From: Linanthus parryae
Lineage: Eukaryota; Streptophyta; Magnoliopsida; Ericales; Polemoniaceae
DNA: 64,000 bases
Direction of reading: 5' to 3'
Assembly: GCA_023055425.1 (NCBI GenBank)
Contig: JALGPY010000003.1
Location: 20,271,001-20,335,000, forward strand
Under the pieces are notes generated by a model. That model searched no databases and had not been told where the DNA came from. It was given only the letters and a program-made list of their open reading frames with translations. A program made the position numbers and the translations under genes. The number at the start of each line of letters is the position of its first letter. The stretch's first letter is position 1. Below are positions 35,661 to 46,655 of the stretch, piece after piece.

Positions 35661-36465
35661 AAGACAATCTGCAGACTACGGTATGCCGCTGATTGTACTA
35701 GACCTGACATTGCCTATTTTGTGGGATTACTTAGCAGGTTTACCAGATGTCCTGGTATTGAGCACTCACATGCAATAGAAAGGGTCATGAGGTACCTTAA
35801 GAGGACCGTGAACTTGGGATTACATTATGAGAGGTTTCCAGCATTCCTAGAAGGATATAGTGACGCTGACTAGAATACCTTACCGGATGATTATAAAGCT
35901 ACTAGTGGATACATTTTCACTATAGCCGGTGGAGCCGTATCTTGGATGTCTGAGAAACATACTATTTTGGCACATTCCACCAGAGTCAGAAATGTTATGA
36001 CTAGCTATAGCTAGTGAAGAAGAAGTGTGGTTAAGAGGCCTGCTAGGTGAGATCTCGTTTATGGGAAAAATTATTACCAGCTTCCTTGATCCATTGAGAT
36101 AGTACCAAGGCTATTACAAAAGTTCAGAACCGTTATTACAATGGTAAGAGATGACAAATACGTCGTAAGCACATCACCGCGAGGGAATATCTCTCAACTG
36201 GAGCTGTTAGAGTTAATCATATATGCAGTAAGAACAATCTAGCAGATCCTTTGACGAAAGGATTTGCTAGAGAAAAAGTTCATAACTCTTCTAAAAATAT
36301 AGGACCATTGCCATTGAAATGAGTCGCACGTAATGGTAACCCATCCTATAGACTGGAGATCCCAAGAAATAGGTTCAATGGATAATAACAAGTTTTGAAG
36401 TGATATGTGTCGGTTATGCTATTGTTTTCAAATCATACATTCAAGAAGAAAATCTTAATGAGATC
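35661..36465 (+). pseudogene. Older copia remnant, RNase H and 3' region (left part)
   Basis: Translation gives CTRPDIAYFVGLLSRF, HAIERVMRYLKRT and EGYSDAD followed by a stop, then TSGYIFTIAGGAVSW. This is a degenerate copia RNase H region with stops and frameshifts. A later part reads NNLADPLTKGF, the usual end of copia pol. The sequence is cut at 36465 by the Tork insertion and continues at 45374. Confidence 0.8.
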
Positions 36466-36815
36466 AGTTATGACAAACCACCTCACGAACGAAGAACGAA
36501 TAAAAGAAGAACACGAGTATTTAACGTGGTTCGCTAGCAAAATGTTTGCTAGCCACCTCCACGGCGGAAAAGCACTCTTTATTCACTTAAGAGGAACAAT
36601 TACAATGATTTTGCATACCTAGTAGAGAGACTACTAGCTTCTTTATATAGTACCCTAGAGGAAACCCACAGGCCAAAGGTTTCCAAAACCAAATTGGAAA
36701 CAAACTTGCTGCCCATAAGTTTCCATCTTTGATATGGAAACAATTCCTAATAATTGCTACCTCATTATTCCACCGCCTTTGACTAATTCAACACATTCAA
36801 GGAACCTCCTCAACA
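36466..36815 (-). repeat. 3' LTR of copia element 2
   Basis: 350 bp. On the + strand it starts AGTTATGACAAACC (first base A where the partner has T) and ends CCTCCTCAACA. Confidence 0.9.
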
Positions 36816-36960
36816 AATATTCACCTTGACTTGAATTCTCTTGTCAACAGCAGCTTCTCCTCTTCTCGTAAACAAATCTACGTCTTCTCCGCTCCCAATT
36901 GTCTCTCGTCACAGAGACTCACTGGACCCCCGACCGGGTCCGACATGGCCCCTAAGGGCC

Positions 36961-39900
36961 TCACTGGCTCAAGATGTTGAGCAATTCCAGACCATGCTGG
37001 CACTTGCTCTCCAGAACCGGCTTGGTGAACATATCCGCGGGGTTGTCAGCAGTCCCCACCTTCATCACCTTGATCCTGCTCTCGTTTCTCAGAAAATGAT
37101 ACCTGACATCGATATGCTTGGTCCTTTCATGATGAACCTGGTCCTTAGTCAAGAAAATCGCACTCAAGCTATCACAGTAGACTATCGCCTGATCTTGAAG
37201 TAGCCCTAGATCATTGACCATTACCTTAAGCCAAATTGTCTCCTTCGCTGCTTCCGTTAGAGCCATATACTCCGCCTCCGTGGTGGACAAAGTCACCGTC
37301 GGCTGTAGCGTCGCCTTCCAACTCACAACAGATGCTCCCAGAGCAACTACGTAGCCTGTCATTGATCTTCTACTGTCAATATCCCCTGCATAGTCCGCAT
37401 CCGAGAAACCAGCTACGAAGATGTTTTCACGTGACCCATAGCATAGGCCAATGTCTGACGTACCCTTAAGGTACCTGAATATGCGCTTCACCGCCTGCCA
37501 ATGGTCCCTACCCGGATGAACCATAAAACGACTAACCACACTAACCGCGAATGCTATGTCTGGTCGAGTGCAGACCATAGCATACATGAGACTTCCAACT
37601 GCGCTAGCATATGGAACCTTGGACATGTACTCCTTCTCCTCCTCAGTCTGAACGGTGTACATTCCTAGCTTGATGTTAGTTGCCATAGGAGTATCTATAG
37701 CTTTAGCTGATAACATCCCGAATCTTGCCAAGATCTTCTTGATGTATCCCTGTTGTGATAAGAAAAGCTTCTTCGTCCTCCTATCTCTATAGATCTCAAC
37801 TCCCAATATCTTCCGAGCAGCTCCCTGATCCTTCATCTCGAATTCCGCGCTAAGGGACCTCTTCAGTTCTCTAATGTCCTTGATATTTCGAGTTGCAATC
37901 AAAATATCATCCACATATAGAACTAGGTAAATACGTGATCCACTATGCAACTCTTTGTGATACACGCAGCAATCATACTCGCACTTGTGGTAACCAATCT
38001 TCAACATGAAGCTGTCAAACCTCTTGTACCATTGCCTCGGCAACTGCTTAAGTCCGTAGAGAGATCTCTTCAGCTTGCACACGTGGTTCTCTCTTCCAGG
38101 AAGTTGGAACCCCTCCGGTTGGCTCATGTATATTTCTTCCTCCAACTCTCCGTGTAGGAAAGCTGTCTTGACATCCAATTGCTCAAGCTCTAGGTCGTGG
38201 TGTGCCACTAATGCTAGTAACACCCAGATAGAAGTATGTCTGACCACCGGTGAGAAGATCTCGTTGTAGTCAACTCCCTCTTTCTGACTGAACCCTCTTG
38301 CAACTAGCCTTGCCTTATACTTGACGCCCTCTCCAGATGTAGTTCCTTCCTTTCTTCTGAAGACCCACTTGCAGCTCACTATCTTCCTTCCCGTTGGCAA
38401 TTTAACAAACTCCCAAGTCGAGTTCTTGCTAAGAGACTCCATCTCTTCTACCATCGCGGCAATCCACTGTGCTGACTCAGAATTAGATATAGCGGCCTTG
38501 TAGGAGGATGGCTCGTCCTCTACCTCTTCCGCTACCTGTAATGCATATCCCACCATACCGTCATCTCTGTATGTCGCTGGAGGCTTTATGACTCTCCTTG
38601 GTCTTCCTTCAGTAATACTTTGATGAACCGGTTCCTCTAGTGTAGACGCATCCTCACTATCAGACTCTTCTGATTCTTCCTCTTCGGCTTCCCGTGGCGG
38701 TGTAAGGATTTCAGAATCCTGAGGATCAATAGAATATGACTCTCCCTCCACCTTCTTCTTTGCATCCCCAAGATCCACCTCCACCGAGTTTTTAAACATA
38801 TGAGACTCATTAAAGACTACACTTCTGCTAAGTATAATCTTGTTGTCTGCCCATATCTTGTATCCCTTCACACCTGTTCCGAAATCCATGAATACTCCCT
38901 TCTTAGCTCTTGGTTCTAGTTTGCCATCATCAACGTGATAATAGGCAACACAACCAAATACTCTCAAATCCGAGTAATCCACTGCATTACCGGTCCAGAA
39001 TTCCATAAGAATCTTGCATCCTATACCTGTGTGCGGGCTCCGATTTATGAGATAGCATGCCATGGAAACTGCCTCTCCCCAGAAACCTCTAGAAAGACCT
39101 GCATTCGAAAGCATGCACCTTGCTTTCGCTAAAAGTGTCTGATTCATTCTCTCGGCTACACCGTTCTGCTGCGGTGTGTGCCGAACGCTGCGATGGCATG
39201 CTATTCCCTGATCCTTGCAGAATTCATCAAACTTTGATGAACAGAACTCTAAGTCGTTGTCCGTGCGCAGCCTCTTCACCTTCTTTCCCACATGATTCTC
39301 TACTAGTGTCTTCCACTCCTTGAATCTTGCGAAGGCTTCACTCTTGTGCTTCATCACGAATATCCAAGTCATCCTGGAGTAGTCGTCTATGATGCTTAGG
39401 AAATACCTTTACCCGCCAATCGCCTCGACTCGAGATGGACCCCAGCAATCTGAATGGATATAATCAAGAGTACCTTTCGTTCTATGAACCGCCTTAGGGA
39501 ACTTGCTACGCTGTAGCTTACCATACACGCAATGCTCACAAAACCCTAGGCTCTTGGGCGCATGCCCGATGAGATAGCCTTTCTTGTGAAGTTCCTGCAT
39601 TCCACGTTCACTCATATGATCGAGCCTCATATGCCACAGCTTAGTTAGATCAGCTTCCTTAATCTCGGCTGAGACAACTTCAGCAGAACCTGTGATCTTC
39701 GAACCTTGAAACATGTACAAAGTCCCACTCTTGACTCCCCTGAGAATCACCTTAGAACCCTTGCAGACTTGTAGATCTCCACCTTCACCTTTGAAACTGT
39801 ATCCCTTGCTGTCGAGTAGACTCAAGGAGATCAGATTCTTTTTAATAAGTGGTACATGTCTGACCTGCTCCAAGGTACATAAATTCCCTTCATTCGTCTT

Positions 39901-40871
39901 AAATCTAACTGATCCGCTCCCAATCACCTTAAAGATGGCTCCGTTTTCCATGTAGACAGACCCTCCATCAATTTGGTCGTACGTCGAGAATAGCTCCCTG
40001 TTAGAGAAATATGATAGGAAGCTCCGGAATCAAGGACCCACGCATCTTGAGAGTGGATGACAACACCCGCCAGTAGAACGTAATCATCCTCGGACGAGTT
40101 ACCTTGTTCTGCTACGGCTGCGGATCCATTCTGCCCCTATTGACCTCGTTTCGGGCAATCACTCTTCCAGTGCCCTTTTTCCTTGCAAAAGGCACATACA
40201 TCCTTGGGTAACTTGGAACCTAAGAACTGCTTCTTCTTGTTCTTCTTACCCTTCTTGCTTCCCCCCGTTGCCATCAGTCCGGAAGCATGGTCCTCTATAC
40301 ATGTGCCTACACCCTTATGGCGCAGTTCCCTAGCATGGAGTGCCGATCTCACCTCCTCTAGGGATAAGTCATCCTTGTTCATAATGAACGACTGCACGAA
40401 GTTCTCATATGATGGAGGTAACGAGATCAATAAAAAAAGTGCTGCATCCTCATCCTCCACCTTCTCGCCAATATTACGCAAATCTAACAGAATTGTGTTC
40501 AATTGATCAAGATGGTCCTTGAGAGCCGTGCCTTCGAGCATCCGCAGGGTGAAGAGCCTTTGCTTTAGCATCAACTTGCTAGTGAGACTCTTTGTCATGT
40601 AGAGACTCTCCAACTTGAGCCAGAGCTTCGCTGCTTCCTTCTGATCTGCGATCTCGATGATCACGTCATCCGATAAGCACAGCATAATCGTTGCGTGTGC
40701 CTTCTCCTCCATTGCCTTGAACTCCGCTGATGCAACATTCATGCCTCCCTTGTCCGCGGTCAAAGGGGCCCACAAGCCTTGCGATTTGAGCAAAGCCTCC
40801 ATCTTTATCTTCCACAGACTGAAGCTATTCCCTCCAGTGAACCTGTCAATCTTCAACATCGATCCGGACAT
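36961..40871 (-). pseudogene. Broken gag-pol of copia element 2 (Tork-like)
   Basis: Gag starts at the ATG at 40871 (MSGSMLKIDRF), with an intact zinc knuckle CAFCKEKGHWKSDC. A stop (CAA TAG) follows at about 40137, a one-base deletion near 40008 shifts the frame just after the protease motif, and a TAA lies at 39406-39408 before the integrase core. The remaining 803 codons (39372-36961) carry integrase, reverse transcriptase (YVDDILIATR) and RNase H without interruption. It is inactive as a whole. Confidence 0.9.
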
Positions 40872-41018
40872 CGTTCTTGGTGGATCTTGAACTCTAGTCG
40901 CGTGCTCCACCTAGATCGCAAAACCCTAGCTTTGATTTCACCAAGTTGTGAAACCCTAGCTTTGCTCCGCCTTGATCTTGATCTCGAAACACCGTCAACC
41001 TTGGCTCTGATACCAGTT

Positions 41019-41368
41019 TGTTATGACAAACCACCTCACGAACGAAGAACGAATCAAATAAGAACACGAGTATTTTACGTGGTTCGCTAGCAAAATATTT
41101 GCTAGCTACCTCCACGGCGGAAAAGCACTCTTTATTCACTTAAGAGGAACAATTACAATGTTTTTGCATACCTAGTAGAGAGACTACTAGCTTCTTTATA
41201 TAGTACCCTAGAGGAAACTTACAAGCCAAAGGTTTCCAAAACCAAATTGGAAACAAACTTGCTGCCCATAAGTTTCCATCTTTGATATGGAAACAATTCC
41301 TTACAATTGCTACCTCATTATTCCACCGCCTTTGACTAATTCAACACATTCAAGGCACCTCCTCAACA
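41019..41368 (-). repeat. Shared middle LTR of copia elements 2 and 3
   Basis: 350 bp, TGTTATGAC...CTCAACA on the + strand. To its left is the primer site of element 2. To its right are the purine tract and 3' untranslated region of element 3. It therefore acts as the 5' LTR of one unit and the 3' LTR of the next. Confidence 0.9.
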
Positions 41369-44300
41369 AATCTTCACCTTGACTTGAATTCTCTTGTCAA
41401 CAGCAGCTGCTCGTCTTCTCGTAAACAAAGCTACGTCTTCTCCGCTCCAAATTGTCTCTCGTCACAGAGACTCACTAGACCCCCCACCGGGTCCGACATG
41501 GCCCCTAAGGGCCTCACTGGCTCAAGATGTTGAGCAATTCCAGACAATGCTGGCACTTGCTCTCCGGAACCGGCTTGGTGAACATATCCCCGGGGTTGTC
41601 CGCAGTCCCCACCTTCATCACCTTGATCCTGCTCTCGTTTCTCAGAAAATGATACCTGACATCGATATGCTTGGTCCTTTCATGATAAACCTGGTCCTTA
41701 GTCAAGAAAATCGCACTCAAGCTATCACAGTAGACTATCGCCTGATCTTGATGTAGCCTTAGATCATTGACCATTCCCTTAAGCCAAATTGTCTCCTTCG
41801 CTGCTTCCGTTAGAGCCATATACTCCGCCTCCGTGGTGGACAAAGTCACCGTCGGCTGTAGCGTCGCCTTCCAACTCACAACAGATGCTCCTAGAGCAAA
41901 TACGTAGCCTGTCATTGATCTTCTACTGTCAATATCCCCTGCATAGTCCGCATCCGAGAAACCAGCTACGAAGATGTTTTCACGTGACCCATAGCATAGG
42001 ACAATGTCTGACGTACCCTTAAGGTACTTGAATATCCGCTTCACCGCCTGCCAATGGTCCCTACCCAGATGAGCCATAAAACAACTAACCACACTAACAG
42101 CGAATGCTATGTCCGGTCGAGTGCAGACCATAGCATACATGAGACTTCCAACTGCGCTAGCATATGGAACCTTGGACATGTACTCTTTCTCCTCCTGAGT
42201 CTGAATGGTGTACATTCCTAGCTTGTTGTTAGTTGCCATAGGAGTATCTACAGCTTTAGCTGATAACATCCCGAATCTTGCCAAGTTCTTCTTGCTGTAT
42301 CCCTGCTGTGATAAGAAAAGCTTCTTCTTCTTCCTATCTCTATAGATCTCAACTCCCAATATCTTCCGAGCAGCTCCCAGATCCTTCATCTCGACTTCCG
42401 CGCTAAGGGACCTCTTCAGTTCTCTGATGTCCTTGATATCCCGAGTTGCAATCAGAATATCATTCACATACAGAACTAGGTAAATACGTGATCCACCATG
42501 CAACTCTTTGTGATACACGCAGTAACTATACTCGCACTTGTGGTAACCAATCTTCAACATGTAGCTGTCAAACCTCTTGTACCATTGCCTCGGTGACTGC
42601 TTAAGTCCGTAGAGAGATCTCTTCAGCTTGCACACGTGGTTCTCTCTTCCGGGAACTTGGAACCCTTCCGGTTGGCTCATGTATATCTCCTCCTCCAACT
42701 CTCCGTGCAGAAAAGCTGTCTTGACATCCAATTGCTCAAGCTCTAGGTCGTGGTGTTCCACTAAAGCTAGTAACACCCGAATAGAAGTATGTCTGACAAC
42801 CGGTGAGAAGATCTCGTTGTAGTCAACTCCCTCTTTCTGACTGAACCATCTTGCAACTAGCCTTGCCTTATACTTGATGCCCTCTCCAGATGCAGTTCCT
42901 TCCTTTCTTCTGAAAACCCACTTGCAACTGACTATCTTCTTTCCCGCTGGCAATTTAACAAGCTCCCAAGTCGAGTTCTTGCTAAGAGACTCCATCCCTT
43001 CTCCCATCGCGGCAATCCATTGTGCTGACTCAGAACTAGATATAGCAGTCTTGTAGGAGGATGGCTCGTCCTCTACCTCTTTCGCTACCTGTAATGCATA
43101 TCCCACCATACCATCATCTCTGTATCTCGCTGGAGGCTTTATGAATCTCCTTGGTCTTCCTTCAGCAATACTTTGATGAACCGGTTCCTCTGGTGTAGAC
43201 GCATCCTCACTATCTGACTCTTCTGCTTCTTCCTCTTCTGCTTCTGGCGGCGGTGTAGGGATTTTGGAATCCTTAGGATCAGTAGGATCCGACTCTCCCT
43301 CCACCTTCTTCTTTGCATCCCTAAGCTCCACCTCCACGGAGTTTTTCAACATATGAGACTCATCAAAGACTACACTTCTGCTAAGTATAATCTTGTTGTC
43401 TGCCCATATCTTGTATCCCTTCACACCTGTTCCGAAACCCATGAATACTCCCTTCTTAGCTCTTGGTTCTAGTTTGTTATTATCAACGTGATATTAGGCA
43501 ACACAACCAAATATTCTCAAATCCGAGTAATCCACTGCATTACCGGTCCAGACTTCCATAGGAATCTTGCATCCTATACTTGTGTGCGGGCTCCGATTTA
43601 TGAGATAGCATGCCATGGAAACTGCCTCTCCCAAAAAACCTGTAGAAAGACCTGCATTCGAAAGCATGCACCTTGCTTTTGCTAAAAGTGTCTGATTCAT
43701 TCTCTCGGCTACACCGTTCTGCTGCGGTGTGTGCCGAACGATGCGATGGCGTGCTATTCCCTGATCCTTGCAGAATCCGTCAAACTCTGATGAACAGAAC
43801 TCTAAGCCGTTGTCCGTGCGCAGCCTCTTCAACTTCTTTCCCACTTGATTCTCTACTAGTGTCTTCCACTCCTTGAATCTTGCGAAGGCTTCACTCTTGT
43901 GCTTCATCACGAAAATCCAAGTCATCATGGAGTAGTCGTCTATGATGCTTAGGAAATACCCGTATCCTCCAATGGCCTCGACTCGAGATGGACCCCAGCA
44001 ATCTGAATGGATATAATCAAGAGTACCTTTCGTTCTATGAACTGCCTTAGGGAACTTGCTACGCTGTAACTTTCCATACACGCAGTGCTCACAAAACCCT
44101 AGGCTCTTGGGCGCATGCCCGGTGAGATACCCTTTCTTGTGAAGTTCCTGCATTCCACGTTCACTCATATGACCGAGCCTCATATGCCACAACTTAGTTA
44201 GATCAGCTTTCTTAATCTCGGCTGAGACAACTCCAGCAGAACCTGTGATCGTCGAACCTTGCAACATGTAAAAAGTTCCATTCTTGACTCCCCTGAGAAT

Positions 44301-44774
44301 CACCTTAGAACCCTTGCAGACTTGTAGATCTCCACCTTCACCTTTGAAACTATATCCCTTGCTGTCGAGAAGACTCAAGGAGATCAGATTCTTTTTAATA
44401 AGTGGTACATGTCTGACCTGCTCCAAGGTACATAACTTCCCTTCATTCGTCTTCAATCTAACTGAGCCGCTCCCAATCACCTTACAGTTGGCTCCGTTTT
44501 CTATGTAGACAGACCCTCCATCCGTTTGGTCGTACGTTGAGAATAGCTCCCTGTTAGAGCAAATATGATAGGAAGCTCCGGAATCAAGGACCCACGCATC
44601 CTGAGAGTGCGTGACAACATCCGCCATTAGAACGTAATCATCCTCAGGCGAGTTACCTTGTTTTGCTACGGCTGCGGATCCATTCTGCCCCTGTTGACCT
44701 CGTTTCGGGCAATCTCTCTTCCAATGCCCCTTTTCCTTGCACCAAGCACATACATCCTTGGGAACCTGATACCA
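41369..44774 (-). mobile_element. Tork-like copia element 3, internal part without 5' LTR
   Basis: Internal domain from the purine tract (41369) to a terminal primer site. On the - strand it begins TGGTATCAG and then jumps by deletion straight into gag just upstream of the zinc knuckle. No LTR follows. The first base of the primer site (44774) abuts AGAT(C), which matches AGATC before 36466. See the finding on this junction. Confidence 0.85.
41514..44774 (-). pseudogene. Broken gag-pol of copia element 3
   Basis: The frame enters at the zinc knuckle (CAWCKEKGHWKRDC), followed by protease, pre-integrase and integrase (TPQQNGVAERMNQ). It stops at 43493-43495, where the sister copies have a Tyr codon (VAYYH to VA-stop-YH), and then reopens to 41514 through reverse transcriptase and RNase H. 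The catalytic motif is YVNDILIATR instead of YVDD, which would abolish reverse transcription. The N-terminal gag is deleted. Confidence 0.9.
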
Positions 44775-44778
44775 AGAT

Positions 44779-45373
44779 TGTTGGGTATCATGTGTGATCG
44801 GTTTGTCCCACATCGGGATGGTGGACATGATGTCCATGGTTAATATAGTATGATTTGGGCCCTAACTCATAAGGTTGACCTTTTGGGTAAGTGGGTGTCC
44901 CAAATCATACTATGGTGCTCATCTCTCGCGGTGCTTAATCTCCCAACAAGTGGTATCAGAGCCAATGGTTCGTGCGCGCTGCCGTGGTGAATCAAGGGTG
45001 ACATGTGCGGTGTTTTCTTGGATGGGTCTTCCATGAATGGTGGACCAGGTGTTCCTGCAGACAGTGAAATTTCTGTTGCTCCAGTTGGTGGTCTGGCATA
45101 TGGTGGTCCGGTGCACTCTCACAAAGGCGATTCTAAGAAATTCGGCGAATGCTTCCGGGCGAGGGGGAGCATGTTGAAGGGCTCACACATGAAGGGGGGA
45201 GATTGTTGGGTATCATGTGTGAGCGGTTTGTCCCACATCGGGATGGTGGACATGATGTCCATGGTTAATATAGTATGATTTGGGCCCTAACTCATAAGGT
45301 TGACCTTTTGGGTAAGTGGGTGTCCAAAATCATACTATGGTGCTCATCTCTCGCGGTGCTTAATCTCCCAACA
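44779..45373 (+). mobile_element. TRIM retroelement, 595 bp
   Basis: Two 170 bp LTRs (44779-44948 and 45204-45373; TGTTGGG...CCCAACA) differ at two positions. They enclose a 255 bp interior with primer site TGGTATCAGAGCC at 44951 and purine tract GAAGGGGGGAGA before the 3' LTR. AGAT flanks both sides (44775-44778, 45374-45377). No coding capacity is expected or seen, so it must use enzymes in trans. The frames inside are incidental. Confidence 0.95.
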
Positions 45374-45750
45374 AGATCTATACTCCTTTTGGAGTGGAGT
45401 ACCGAGCTACATGAGTACTCTTGATAGACTCACCTATGTGAATGTGGGAGTTAGGTCGCTTCCTATGAAATGTGTGTGGCAATGTTTCTAGAGCGTTCAC
45501 TATACTCGAATTGACATGCATGGCCGTGATAGCACCGGTCTAAGATAACACCTATTATATGTCGTGCATGGTGCATTGTTAGAGAAAGGGTTCAAAACTT
45601 TGAGTTACTCTAGTTGATTCTGAATTGTACACACTACGCGGAAATTCAGATCTAAAGATACTTCTGATTATGCACAATCTATATATGTTAGGATACTGCT
45701 CGATAATGTTTTTAGAATAATTCAACTGGGTAATTGTTGGAATATGTGAA
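45374..45750 (+). pseudogene. Older copia remnant, 3' untranslated region/LTR (right part)
   Basis: This continues the remnant cut at 36465: joining the two restores one copy of AGATC and one continuous non-coding 3' region. A PPT/LTR-like start (GGGTAATTGTTGGAATATG) is seen at about 45730. No coding potential. Confidence 0.6.
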
Positions 45751-46050
45751 CTTTTAATAGCGAGATGCTATCAGATTGGAGGGATTTAAGATCCTCCGGT
45801 CTCCACATGACACGAAACGCACACGAAAACTTGAAAACTCGACCCTAATATTTGATTATTTCATTCATTGATTACTAAATGTGAGAATAAAACTTTTTAT
45901 AGCGAGACGCTATCGGATTGGAAGGATTCGAGATCCTCCGGTCTCCACACGACACGAAACACACACAAAACACACACAAAACACGAAAACTCAAAACTAA
46001 TCTTTGATTTCTTTGATTATCACATTCATTGATTAGTGTCGAGTTTTCGT
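45750..46050 (+). repeat. Direct repeat of about 140 bp, two diverged copies
   Basis: Copy 1 is about 45757-45896 and copy 2 about 45897-46045. Both contain TAGCGAGAYGCTATC, GATCCTCCGGTCTCCACA and a CATTCATTGATTA tail. A third partial copy of the GATCCTCCG motif follows at 46063. An ACACGAAAACTC / GAGTTTTCGTGT inverted pair lies at its right edge. Probably part of an old LTR. Confidence 0.75.
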
Positions 46051-46439
46051 GTCGGAGGGATTCGAGATCCTCCGATGGTGTTCGGGTTTCTGTGGAGCGG
46101 GTTTCGGTGGAGCGGGGCGAGTGCTGGTGTTCGTAGCAGAGGAGTTCTCTGGCCGGCAAATTCAACTGAAAGAAACAATTGTTACCAAGTGGGTAACGAT
46201 CGGAGTATTGCAGAGGACAAGGACGTGAGAGAGTGAGGAAGAGAGAGTTAAGATTTGAGTAATGTTTTTCTTATTCCCGGTTTTCTGAACTACACACTAT
46301 TATTTTTACTAGACCTGGACTGTTCGACCCAAGTACGACCCGGGAAAGAACCGTAAAGAAAACCCGAGTAGGAGCTTATAACTTGCTCAAAAATACTCTA
46401 CGACCCGTACATTTAGTTTAGTGAAAAAAAACAAAGTTT

Positions 46440-46470
<31 letters not shown>

Positions 46471-46655
46471 CTAACGCGGCTTAAAATCTTTAAGTGCTTT
46501 GGCGGTCCAACGTTACGCTTGAGGTATTCCCGGGACAGGACGGTCTTTGTCGTTCTGTCAGTCATCTCGTCTATGCCTGTATCATCACTGGTGTATTAAT
46601 TAGACAACCATAAATTATCTTGAATCTTGATCTAAGAAATGCCCAGGAAGCCATT
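46051..46655. other. Spacer with long A-tract, no gene seen
   Basis: It contains a run of 28 A at 46443-46470. No SINE promoter boxes or target duplication were found around the A-tract. It ends at the stop codon of the first UGT on the - strand. Confidence 0.5.

Larger units (their letters stand above)
36466..41368 (-). mobile_element. Tork-like copia element 2, complete LTR-internal-LTR
   Basis: Two 350 bp LTRs (36466-36815 and 41019-41368) enclose gag-pol, with the primer site at 41003-41015 and the purine tract AAGGTGAATATT before the 3' LTR on the - strand. The LTRs differ at roughly 14-15 positions (about 4%), so it is older than the 28361 element. The right LTR is also the 3' LTR of element 3. 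The 5 bp AGATC before 36466 reappears after element 3 (44775-44778 plus 45378), not after 41368. Elements 2 and 3 therefore form one insertion unit. Confidence 0.9.

Noticed and set aside
45003..45278. 91-codon frame inside the TRIM as a gene
   Set aside because: It runs across the TRIM interior into the 3' LTR and has no recognised motif; TRIMs are non-coding.
46443..46470. A-tract as a SINE or processed-pseudogene tail
   Set aside because: No RNA polymerase III boxes, no coding remnant and no target duplication are evident around it.
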